From an uncultured Thermomicrobiales bacterium (GTDB taxonomy: Bacteria; Chloroflexota; Chloroflexia; Thermomicrobiales; UBA6265): DNA of 39,709 nucleotides. This document shows positions 32,192 to 39,709 of this stretch, piece by piece. The DNA is taken from positions 1 to 39,709 of the forward strand of contig CADCWL010000039.1 in assembly GCA_902806405.1 (NCBI GenBank), given 5' to 3'. The notes under the pieces were generated by a model. That model was not told the DNA's origin, ran no database searches, and was given only the letters and a program-made list of their open reading frames with translations. The translations under genes were made by a program, and so were the position numbers. How positions within the stretch are numbered: the first letter of the stretch is position 1; each line of letters starts with the position of its first letter.

Positions 32192-32971
32192 ATGATTGAG
32201 GCCGCCGGATCCGAGACCGCCGCGTACGGCGGCGGATCGACAGTCGCGGTTCGGCGGCCTCGACGGCGGCGACGCTGTGGGCGCTTCACCTGGCGCACCT
32301 GCGGACGGTGCCGTTCGAGAACCTCGACGTGTGGCTCGGGCGGCCGATCCGGCTCGAGGAGGGGGCGCTGTTCGACAAGATGGTGCGGCGGCGACGGGGC
32401 GGATTCTGCTACGAGCTGAACGGGCTCTTTGCGGTACTGCTGCGGGCGCTCGGCTTCGAGGTCTCGCTCCTCGCGGCCCGGTTTCCCCGCGAAGCGGGCC
32501 AGGCCGCCCCGGACCTCGACCACCTGGCGCTGCTCGTGCGGGTGCCGGGCGAGGAGGGCTCCTGGCTGGCGGACGTGGGGGCCGACCGCGGCTCGTTCGC
32601 GGCGCCGCTCCACAAGGAGTGCGACGAGGAGACGTGGCAGCCGGAGCGACCTTTCGGTTGGCGCGGGAGGGGGAGTGGCGGCGGTTGCTCCGGCGGCAGT
32701 CGGGGGGCGAGTGGGCGCGGGAGTATGCGTTCTCCCCGGAGCGTCGCGCCCTCGCCGATTTTGGCGAGGGTTGCCGCTTCCACCAGACCTCGCCCGACTC
32801 GTCGTTCACCTGGGGTGGATCTGCACGCGCGCGACCCCGTCCGGGCGGGTGACGCTGGCCGAGCGGCGAATGATCGTGCCGGGGTGGGGCGAGCGGACGG
32901 AGCGGGAGCTAACCGAGGCGGAGTGGCGGGCGGCGTTGCGGACGCGGTTCGGGATTCGGCCGGATTGGTGA
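32192..32971 (+). pseudogene. Arylamine N-acetyltransferase, multiply frameshifted
   Basis: The frames together give a complete arylamine N-acetyltransferase. ATG 32192 starts MIEAAGSETAAY; after an indel near 32232 a second frame continues TAATLWALHLAHLRTVPFEN, then RGGFCYELNGLF with the catalytic Cys (codon 32407), DHLALLV with the His (32521) and WLADVGAD with the Asp (32572). Near 32632 the frame changes again (FRLAREGEWRRLLRRQSGGE, SPERRALADFGEGCRFHQTS), and once more near 32812 (ICTRATPSGRVTLAERRMIV), ending FGIRPDW at 32971. The enzyme normally acetylates aromatic amines with acetyl-CoA. All three catalytic residues survive, so either decay is recent or the assembly has indel errors. 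Its TGA overlaps the next gene's GTG. Confidence 0.75.
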
Positions 32972-33630
32972 GGCGGTCGGTGGACGGGAACGGGATCGGC
33001 GGCGCGGGCGGGACGAACGGGGTGGGGCCGCCGCTGCGGTTGCTCGGGATCGGCGGCAGCACGCGGCCGGGGTCGCTCACCCTGGCGGCGCTGGCGGCGG
33101 CGCTGGGGCTGGCCGCCGCGGCGGGGACCCAGACGCGCCTGGTCGACGTGCGGGCGCTGGGGTTGCCGCTCTACGAGGAGGGCCGGGCCCTGGGCGACTA
33201 CCCCGCGTCGCTGGTGGACCTGCTGGGGGAGGCGCGGCGGGCGGACGCGTTCCTCCTCTGCACCCCGACCTACCTGGGGACGATGGCGGGCGGGATGAAG
33301 AACGCGCTCGACGCGCTGAGCTTCCTCGCCGGGGACGACCCGCCGTACCTCGGGGGCAAGCCGGTCGGGCTGTTGGCGCTGGGCGGGGCGAACGCGGCGG
33401 ACGCGCTGACGGCGCTCGCACACGCGGCACGATCGCTGAACGGGCTGGTGGTGCCGACGGCGGTGGCCGTGCCGCCCCGCTCGCTCGACCGGGAGCGGGG
33501 TGGCTTCGCCGACGAGGCGGTGGAGCGGCGGGTGGGGCGGATGGTCGGCGAGGTGGTCGACCTTGGGCGGCGCCTGCGGCGGCCGACGTTCGAGGTGGTC
33601 TCGTCGGCAGGAACGGAGGCGACATTGTGA
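32968..33630 (+). CDS. NAD(P)H-dependent FMN reductase
   Basis: A 220-residue flavodoxin-fold protein. After ~25 Gly-rich residues the domain begins LRLLGIGGSTRPGSLTLAAL, the phosphate-binding loop of the NADPH-dependent FMN reductase family. TPTYLGTMAGGMKNALDALS is the flavin-contacting segment, with GKPVGLLALGGANAADAL after it. Members reduce FMN, quinones, azo dyes or chromate. GTG 32968 overlaps the stop of the acetyltransferase frame (GTGA), a sign of coupled translation; GTG 32980 is an alternative. Its own stop is 11 bases before the next gene. It fits the same redox-defence operon. Confidence 0.88.
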   Translation: MRRSVDGNGIGGAGGTNGVGPPLRLLGIGGSTRPGSLTLAALAAALGLAAAAGTQTRLVDVRALGLPLYEEGRALGDYPASLVDLLGEARRADAFLLCTPTYLGTMAGGMKNALDALSFLAGDDPPYLGGKPVGLLALGGANAADALTALAHAARSLNGLVVPTAVAVPPRSLDRERGGFADEAVERRVGRMVGEVVDLGRRLRRPTFEVVSSAGTEATL

Positions 33631-33641
33631 GGGAGGCACCG

Positions 33642-34106
33642 ATGCCGGGCGGGGTGACCGGTGTGCCGGACGCCGAAGGGGAGCGCGCGATGCCGGCGAT
33701 CGGCTTGTTCGAGGTGGTGCTGGAGGTGGCGGACCTGGCGGCGGCGGAGCGATTCTATCGGGATGTGATCGGGCTGGAGGTGGCGGCACGCTGGGGGGAG
33801 GAGCGGCCGGCGGTCTTTCTGGCGATGGGGCGGGAGGGGTTTCTGGGACTCTGGCCGCGGGAGACGGGGGGCGCGCGGGCGATCCACGGCGGGCGGGGCG
33901 GGGCGCACGTCCACTTCGCCGTGCGGGTGCCAAGGGGGACGCTGGAAACGATCCAGACGCGCATCGAAGCACTCGGCGTGCCGGTCGAGGGGGGATGGGA
34001 GTTCGGCCCGGGGGACCGGGCGATCTACGTGGACGACCCGGACGGGAACGTGGTGGAGATCACGGAGCGGGCGAAGCTCTGGGACGGGAGGCCGGCGACG
34101 GAGTGA
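33642..34106 (+). CDS. VOC-superfamily (glyoxalase/bleomycin-resistance-like) protein 1
   Basis: A 154-residue metal-dependent-fold protein. The VOC module spans residues ~17-145: AIGLFEVVLEVADLAAAERF, YRDVIGLEV, and, near the end, AIYVDDPDGNVVEITERAKL. HVHFAVRVPRGTLETIQTRI marks the second beta-alpha unit, whose histidines often bind metal. Substrate is unknown; members include glyoxalase I, dioxygenases and drug-binding resistance proteins. ATG 33642 has GGGAGG five bases upstream; GTG 33627 (overlapping the previous stop) and ATG 33690 (behind AGGGGAG) are alternatives. It is the last clear member of the SoxR-headed array. Confidence 0.85.
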   Translation: MPGGVTGVPDAEGERAMPAIGLFEVVLEVADLAAAERFYRDVIGLEVAARWGEERPAVFLAMGREGFLGLWPRETGGARAIHGGRGGAHVHFAVRVPRGTLETIQTRIEALGVPVEGGWEFGPGDRAIYVDDPDGNVVEITERAKLWDGRPATE

Positions 34107-34235
34107 AGGGCAGGGCGGACGGGGCGCGGGGCGAGGATGCGGCATGACGACCCGTAGAGCGGACGGTTGCGGCGGCGCTGCCGGCGACGAACGCCAAAGC
34201 AGGGTCGGCAACCACGGGCCGCCGCGCTGCCAGCG

Positions 34236-34289
34236 GCCCGGGTTCAACGCCATGGTTTACCGCGACGACCCCCTTCAAGGAGGTCGAGC
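34236..34289 (+). repeat. Two-hairpin dispersed repeat, copy 8
   Basis: GCCCGGGTTCAACGCCATGG, then TTTACCGCGACGACCC, then CCTTCAAGGAGGTCGAGC. It lies between the two VOC genes, separating the second from the SoxR-headed array. Confidence 0.6.
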
Positions 34290-34407
34290 TTGCCGCTCCC
34301 TTCCGGTCAGCCAGAAGATCGTCCCCGTCCGATGGAGGCGGGCAAGGTTCGGGATCGTCCGCCCAGGCCGACGCTGGCACTCGACGCACCTCGCAAGGAG
34401 TCTGCCA

Positions 34408-34872
34408 ATGGAGCCGTACGCCGATCCCACCAAGCAGCTCGTGATCGAGATCTTCGTCCGTGACGCTGCCCGCTCGAAAGGGTTTTACGAACGACTCGGG
34501 TTCAAAGTGCTCGACGACCGGGGCGCGTTCGTCGTGCTGGCCTGGGAGGGGTGCCAACTCTTCCTGGACGAGCGCCGCGGTCAGCCGCCGCCCGCGGCGC
34601 ACCCCGCCGCCAACGTCCGGGTGATGGTGGCCGACGTCGACGTCGCCTGGGCACGGGCGCGGGCGATGGGGGCGCCGGTGCTGGCGCCGATTGCCGACCG
34701 GCCATACGGGCTGCGCGACTTCACGATCGTCGATCCGGACGGGTTCGGGGTCCGGTTCGGCACCTGGCCGACGGCCGGGTCGGGGGTCGCGCCCGCGGTG
34801 TCGGCCCCGGTGGTGCCGGCGTCGCACGATGCCGCCGGACCGTTCGGAGAGGCCGTGCCCGCCGATCGGTGA
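34408..34872 (+). CDS. VOC-superfamily protein 2
   Basis: A 154-residue protein with a VOC module at residues ~8-125: QLVIEIFVRDAARSKGFYER, LGFKVLDDRGAFVVLAWEGC, VMVADVDVAWARARAMGAPV, and DFTIVDPDGFGVRFGTWP. The last ~30 residues (SGVAPAVSAPVVPASHDAAG) are an unstructured tail. No typical His metal ligand follows the first strand, so it may bind rather than turn over its ligand, as bleomycin-resistance-type proteins do. ATG 34408 has AAGGAG seven bases upstream. Repeat copy 8 and about 300 bases separate it from the other VOC gene; it may have its own promoter. Confidence 0.85.
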   Translation: MEPYADPTKQLVIEIFVRDAARSKGFYERLGFKVLDDRGAFVVLAWEGCQLFLDERRGQPPPAAHPAANVRVMVADVDVAWARARAMGAPVLAPIADRPYGLRDFTIVDPDGFGVRFGTWPTAGSGVAPAVSAPVVPASHDAAGPFGEAVPADR

Positions 34873-34961
34873 CGCGGCAGCGGCCGGCGCTGCCCCCTCC
34901 CGTATGCCGCCGGTGGGAAGCTGGGTGCCCGGCGCCGCGAGACGCGGCCGAATCGGGGCGC

Positions 34962-34967
34962 TATGAT
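34962..34967 (+). promoter_or_regulatory. -10 element of the AI-2E family gene
   Basis: TATGAT in GGGGCGCTATGAT, like the opu operon element at 17137. Its position implies transcription starting near 34974, which favours the GTG start at 34987 over an ATG at 34963. Confidence 0.45.
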
Positions 34968-34986
34968 CCCGTCTCGGGAGGGAGAC

Positions 34987-36222
34987 GTGGGAGATATTGC
35001 CGAGGTCCGCCGCGCGGCTCGACCGGCCAGGGGGGCGCCGCGGACGGTGGGACCGGACGCCGACGACCACCTGGCGTTCGAGCGGACGCCGATCCCGATC
35101 ACGGCGCGGACGCGGACGGTCCTGGCGGTGGCCGCGGTGCTGGCGCTGGCGTGGCTGGTCTGGGCCGCGCCTTCTGTCCCGCGGCTGGTAGTAACGGGGG
35201 CGGCGCTGGCGCTGGTGCTGTCGTTCCCGGTCCGGCTGCTGGCGCGGGTGGTGCCGCGGGGGGTGGCCATCGCGCTGGTCGTGGTCGGCTTGCTGCTGCT
35301 GACCCTCCTCACGCTGGTCGTGCTGATCCCGCTCGGGATCGTCCAGTTGACCGACCTGGTCCGGGCCTTGCCGGGCTACGCCGAGCAGGCGGACGCGGCG
35401 TTGCGGCGGGGGGCGGACGCGCTCTCGGAGCGCGGCTTCGTCTCGGAGGAGCCCGACCGGCTGATCGCCGACGCGCGCGCCGAGATCCTGTCGCGGGCGC
35501 AGGGGGTGGCGACGGGGGTGGTGGCGCGGGTAGTGAACGCCCTCGCCGGGACGCTCGGCCTGGTCATCCAGCTCTTCGGCGTCGTCCTCGTCGCCGTCTA
35601 CCTGTTGGCCGACATCGGCCGCTTCAAGGGGATCGTGCTGGGGGTGGCGCCGCCGTCGTTCAAGGACGACGTGGCGGAGCTGTGGGGGGAGCTGGAGCGG
35701 TCGCTCTCCCGCTACCTCGGCGGGCTGCTGGTCTCGATGGCGGCCCAGGGGGTGGCGGCGGCGGTGGCGCTGTGGCTGTTGGGGGTGCCGTACCCGCTGC
35801 TGCTCGGGCTCTGGATGGCGGCGACGGCGGTGCTGCCGTACGTCGGCGCGTTCCTGGGAGCGATCCCGGCGGTGGCCGTTGCCCTCTTCGTCTCGCCGAC
35901 GGCGGCGGCGCTGACGGCGGTGGCTTACCTGGTGATCAACCAGGTCGACGGCAACCTGCTGACGCCGCGGATCCAGGGGGAGGCGGTCCGGGTCCACCCG
36001 CTGCTCGTCTTCCTGGGAGTGGTCGCCGGTGGGGAGATCGGCGGGCTGCTGGGGGCGGCGCTGGCGGCGCCGACGATGGCGATCCTGCGGGTGCTGGTCG
36101 ATTTCTTCGGGGACCGGCTCTACGTGCCGCGGCCCGCGGCGGTGGGGCGGGGCGGGGCGGCGGCGCTGGGCGCCGGCCGGTTGGAGCGGGACGCGGATGC
36201 GGCGGGGGATGGGGTGGCGTAA
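34987..36222 (+). CDS. AI-2E family (UPF0118-type) membrane transporter
   Basis: A 411-residue polytopic membrane protein of the AI-2E exporter family. The helices include TVLAVAAVLALAWLVWAAPS, GVAIALVVVGLLLLTLLTLV, LGLVIQLFGVVLVAVYLLAD, VAAAVALWLLGVPYPLLLGL, ATAVLPYVGAFLGAIPAVAV and VFLGVVAGGEIGGLLGAALA, with a cytoplasmic or periplasmic coiled region at ~105-170. The conserved segment NQVDGNLLTPRIQGEAVRVH is the family signature. Roles of relatives range from autoinducer-2 export to Na+/H+ antiport; substrate is unknown here. GTG 34987 follows gggagggagac; ATG 34963 upstream overlaps a likely -10 element. Inverted repeat 36306-36337 probably ends the transcript. Confidence 0.85.
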   Translation: MGDIAEVRRAARPARGAPRTVGPDADDHLAFERTPIPITARTRTVLAVAAVLALAWLVWAAPSVPRLVVTGAALALVLSFPVRLLARVVPRGVAIALVVVGLLLLTLLTLVVLIPLGIVQLTDLVRALPGYAEQADAALRRGADALSERGFVSEEPDRLIADARAEILSRAQGVATGVVARVVNALAGTLGLVIQLFGVVLVAVYLLADIGRFKGIVLGVAPPSFKDDVAELWGELERSLSRYLGGLLVSMAAQGVAAAVALWLLGVPYPLLLGLWMAATAVLPYVGAFLGAIPAVAVALFVSPTAAALTAVAYLVINQVDGNLLTPRIQGEAVRVHPLLVFLGVVAGGEIGGLLGAALAAPTMAILRVLVDFFGDRLYVPRPAAVGRGGAAALGAGRLERDADAAGDGVA

Positions 36223-36305
36223 GGGGGCGTGCTGGCTGTCTCCGTCGCCGGGTTGGAGTGCCCCAGGTTGATGGCCCTTTCGATTCTGGTGCGGACGGGC
36301 GTGCC

Positions 36306-36337
36306 GGGTAGGGGCGCGCCGTCGCGCGCCCCTACCC
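36306..36337 (+). terminator. Inverted repeat after the AI-2E family gene
   Basis: Arms gggtaggggcgcg/cgcgcccctaccc (13 bp) with a 6-base centre, exactly 32 nt, starting 84 bases past the stop. No T-tract. Its arms resemble the aggggcgc hairpin of repeat R1 (239-260). Confidence 0.5.
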
Positions 36338-36369
36338 AGATGCGAATGCCCGCAACGTTCCGGCGAACG

Positions 36370-36415
36370 CCAGGAATCCGGCCTGAACCTGCGAAGCCCT
36401 CCGAGGATGGGCACG
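36370..36415 (+). repeat. Two-hairpin dispersed repeat, copy 9 (diverged)
   Basis: CCAGGAATCCGGCCTGAACC, then TGCGAAGCCCTCCGAGG, then ATGGGCACGAG. It is closest to copy 4 in the CTGAACC-GCGAAGCCCT part; the first hairpin is eroded. Confidence 0.5.
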
Positions 36416-36520
36416 AGACGAGCCGGCGGCGGAGTGATCGAGCGGCCGGTGCAAGTGGGGGTGGCGTCCGCGAGACGTGGTCGGGTATCAAGACCGACCC
36501 CGTCGACGGCGGCGCGATCG

Positions 36521-36967
36521 TCAGTAGCGGCGGCCGTGCTCGACGGAGAATTTGAGCAGCGAGAGCGCTCCGCCCCAGCCGACCGCGCAGTCGACGAGGC
36601 CCCAGCGCCCCTCGGGTGTGTCCGAGTAGCCGTGCTCGCGGAGCCGCACGACCGCCGCCCCGGCCCAGTCCTCGAAATCGACCTCGATCGTGCTCTCGTA
36701 GCCGCGAGCCTCGCCGTGCCAGCGGAAGGCGAAGTGCGTGGGGCGGGTCGCCTCCAGCACCGGTCCGCCGTCTTTCCCGGAGATTCCGTCCGGTCCCCAA
36801 TCCCTCCACCGGAAGCGAAGGTACCCGCCGGGACGCGCGTCGGTGGTCGTTCCGTCGGTGAACCAGGCGTCCAGACCCTCAGCCGTGGTAAAGGCATCGT
36901 AGACGCGCTCCCTGGGGGCGGGGATCAGGACGGCATGGTCAATAGCGGTCGCGATCGGGTTCGTTAC
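36521..36967 (-). CDS. SRPBCC/AHSA1 family protein with GTA at the start position
   Basis: A 148-residue START/Bet v1-fold protein. IATAIDHAVLIPAPRERVYD and AFTTAEGLDAWFTDGTTTDA open the domain; GYLRFRWRDWGPDGISGKDG, THFAFRWHGEARGYESTIEV and EHGYSDTPEGRWGLVDCAVG complete it, ending LLKFSVEHGRRY. AHSA1-type proteins bind hydrophobic ligands or act on stress; function is unknown. A perfect AAGGAGG lies seven bases before codon 36967, but that codon is GTA, not GTG, and no ATG, GTG or TTG exists in frame upstream; the first internal GTG (36760) would cut the domain in half. Likely a mutated start or read error. An ArsR gene lies upstream on the same strand. Confidence 0.65.
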   Translation of the reverse strand, partial: VTNPIATAIDHAVLIPAPRERVYDAFTTAEGLDAWFTDGTTTDARPGGYLRFRWRDWGPDGISGKDGGPVLEATRPTHFAFRWHGEARGYESTIEVDFEDWAGAAVVRLREHGYSDTPEGRWGLVDCAVGWGGALSLLKFSVEHGRRY

Positions 36968-37063
36968 CGGTGTCCCTCCTTGCTTGCTCGGAGCAGTGTG
37001 TTTGGCGACCAGTCGGCTCCCCGACGATGCGGTCGCGATCGGTCCAGACGCGCAGGTCTACAC

Positions 37064-37495
37064 CTACCGTGGCGGCGCCGTGCTCCCTCGCGAGTCGTCC
37101 GCGTGGCTCCCCTCGACCTCGGCCGCCCCGTCGTGTACCTCCTCCGGTCCCGTCAGGTAGTGCTCGAGCGCTGTCAGCCGCCGGTCCCACCGGGCGCCGA
37201 CGGTCGCCATCCACGCGGCGGCGTCCTCCAGCGGCTCCGGGTCGACGGAGTAGCGGCGCTCCTTACCCGCCCGCCGCTCGGCGACCAGGCCGGCCTCGGC
37301 GAGGGTGGCGAGGTGCTTGGCGACCGCCTGCCGTGTGATCGGCAGGTCGGCGGCGAGGCCCGACCCGTCGGCGGCGAGGCGCACCAGCAGCTCCCGCCGC
37401 GTCGGGTCGCCGAGCGCGGCGAGGACGGCCTGGAGTTCGGCCGGGGAGCGGTCACGCGGCGGACCCGGCGGCGAGCAGCGCTGCGAGATCGCCAA
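37064..37495 (-). CDS. ArsR/SdpR-family HTH regulator, irregular start
   Basis: A winged-helix regulator: LQAVLAALGDPTRRELLVRL, ITRQAVAKHLATLAEAGLVA and GKERRYSVDPEPLEDAAAWM, then WDRRLTALEHYL. There is no metal-binding CxC, so it is the SdpR-like type usually paired with AHSA1/SRPBCC genes, as here. A normal start is missing: the sequence GTGACCGCTCC at the end of the upstream gene looks like GTGACCGACCGCTCC with one GACC unit lost, which shifts the frame. TTG 37495 is the only conventional in-frame start and gives 143 residues with ~15 extra. A possible operator is the imperfect dyad TACGC...GCGTA near 37930-37955. Confidence 0.65.
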   Translation of the reverse strand: MAISQRCSPPGPPRDRSPAELQAVLAALGDPTRRELLVRLAADGSGLAADLPITRQAVAKHLATLAEAGLVAERRAGKERRYSVDPEPLEDAAAWMATVGARWDRRLTALEHYLTGPEEVHDGAAEVEGSHADDSRGSTAPPR

Positions 37496-37912
37496 GCTCC
37501 GCGTCCCAGCCCCCCTCGTTGTCGGACAGCGCGGTGGCTCGCACCGCGGGCGGCAGGGCGGCGAAGCCGGACTCGACGAGGGCCAGGCACGTCCCCTCGG
37601 GCACCTCAACGAGGGTGAACCCGACCAGGGTGCGGGGGCCCCGTGGAAGGAGACCGCGGCGTCGCTTGGGGAGGGGCGCCGGCGGAGGGCGAGATGGCGG
37701 GGCGGCTCGACGGTCTCGATCCGGCCCGGCTCCGTGCCGTGCTCCTCCCAGCCGAAGCGGGCGGGGGCGCCGGGGCGGAGGTCGAACTCCGCCAGGGTGC
37801 CGAACCAGCGCGGCATCTCGGCCGGCTCGATCAGCGCCGCCCAAACGCGCTCGCGGGGGACGGGGAGGATCAGCACCCGCTCGATCCGGTCCGCGATCGC
37901 CGCCGACGGCAT
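37452..37912 (-). pseudogene. SRPBCC/AHSA1 family protein, frameshifted
   Basis: From ATG 37912 (behind GAGGA) one frame gives IERVLILPVPRERVWAALIE, MPRWFGTLAEFDLRPGAPAR and GRIETVEPPRHLAL. A shift in the run CGGGGCCCCC near 37640 is needed to reach the rest in another frame: PRTLVGFTLVEVPEGTCLAL, VESGFAALPPAVR and NEGGWDAELGDLAALLAA, stopping at 37452. The assembled protein would be a complete AHSA1-like domain of ~153 residues. The gene overlaps the start of the ArsR gene; together with the gene at 36521 they form a three-gene unit. Confidence 0.65.
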
Positions 37913-38251
37913 CGCTCTGTCCTCGATCAAACATACGCAACCGGAGAGGTGCGCGTACTTAGCCACGAATGGCGAAGTTGCTTAACCCGGGAGTTGCCTT
38001 TTGCTCGGGAGCCCGTGATTGCCCTGGTCGGGATGCACCGGGCCAGCGGTCGCTGCGCCGGTCACGGTGGTTCGCCGCCGGCCCTCCCGCGCGGCGCGGC
38101 GGGTTGTTATAGTCGGACACGATGCGTCCGGACAGCCGGCTCCGGCGCCCGCCCGACCCCGACGGGGACGATCCGCCGTGCTTGACCCGCTCCGCCGCGG
38201 TCACGCCTTCCCCATCGTCGGGCGGCCGGACCGTGCCCGGCAGGATCGCTC
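37913..38251. other. Divergent intergenic region upstream of mutL
   Basis: 339 bases between the AHSA1/ArsR unit and mutL. It holds the possible ArsR dyad, and the extended -10 TGT-TATAGT near 38105; a short frame, GTGCTTGACCCGC to 38255, is not convincing as a gene. Confidence 0.4.
38105..38113 (+). promoter_or_regulatory. Extended -10 element upstream of mutL
   Basis: TGT-TATAGT, a TGn-type extended -10 and the best -10 match in the window, about 140 bases before the mutL GTG. Confidence 0.4.

Positions 38252-39709
<1,458 letters not shown>

Noticed and set aside
34060-36897. 945-codon minus-strand frame opposite the AI-2E gene
   Set aside because: Arg/Pro/Gln-rich shadow of a clear membrane-protein gene; its start overlaps the real AHSA1 gene in another frame.

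Overview
The window is a GC-rich bacterial chromosome segment with many T/P/A/S-rich linkers in exported proteins, two F420-type enzyme families, MutL, and genes using ATG or GTG starts behind GGAGG-like ribosome binding sites. Together these suggest a Chloroflexota bacterium, most likely class Thermomicrobia (Sphaerobacter/Thermomicrobium-like). This is inference from protein character and base composition; no rRNA or tRNA gene was found to settle it.

Layout. 1-2.8 kb: remnants of a MntA/HepT toxin-antitoxin pair and a DUF1801 gene lying between two copies of a direct repeat, then a receiver-domain gene facing a tiny histidine-kinase-like (HisKA only) gene. 3.6-4.8 kb: a GT4 glycosyltransferase. 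5.6-9.4 kb (minus strand): Gfo/Idh/MocA oxidoreductase, exported aldose 1-epimerase, coiled-coil protein. 9.6-11.1 kb: a small membrane-anchored protein and a PRC-barrel protein. 11.4-16.9 kb: a broken membrane protein, an exported SH3b/M23-like protein, a membrane pentapeptide-repeat protein and a Cys-rich exported protein. 17.2-21.1 kb: a complete OpuC-type compatible-solute importer (permease, binding protein, ATPase, permease), then a GNAT acetyltransferase. 22.4-29.4 kb (minus): hydroxypyruvate isomerase-like protein, toxin-like remnants, a K+-independent-type pyruvate kinase, a truncated lipid-binding-like pseudogene, an M1 metallopeptidase, and a creatininase-family protein. 30-34.9 kb: a redox/xenobiotic island built around a SoxR regulator with a near-textbook SoxR box. 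35-38 kb: AI-2E family permease and an AHSA1/ArsR cluster. 38.25 kb to the end: mutL, cut by the window edge.

How genes work together. The SoxR promoter at 31644-31674 appears to drive an F420-dependent nitroreductase-like gene and then an arylamine N-acetyltransferase (frameshifted), an FMN reductase and a VOC protein, all tightly packed; an F420-type LLM enzyme lies on the other strand. This looks like a defence against redox-cycling or aromatic compounds. The OpuC genes form one importer although two repeat elements split them.

The most unusual signal is a family of short two-hairpin repeats, nine recognisable copies, all in the same orientation on the + strand. One copy has replaced the 3' end of a gene, one supplies the C-terminus of another, and one lies just before an ATPase gene that has lost a normal start codon. 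The window is also unusually rich in broken genes; several lesions are indels in G/C runs, so assembly error must be kept in mind, but others are base substitutions.
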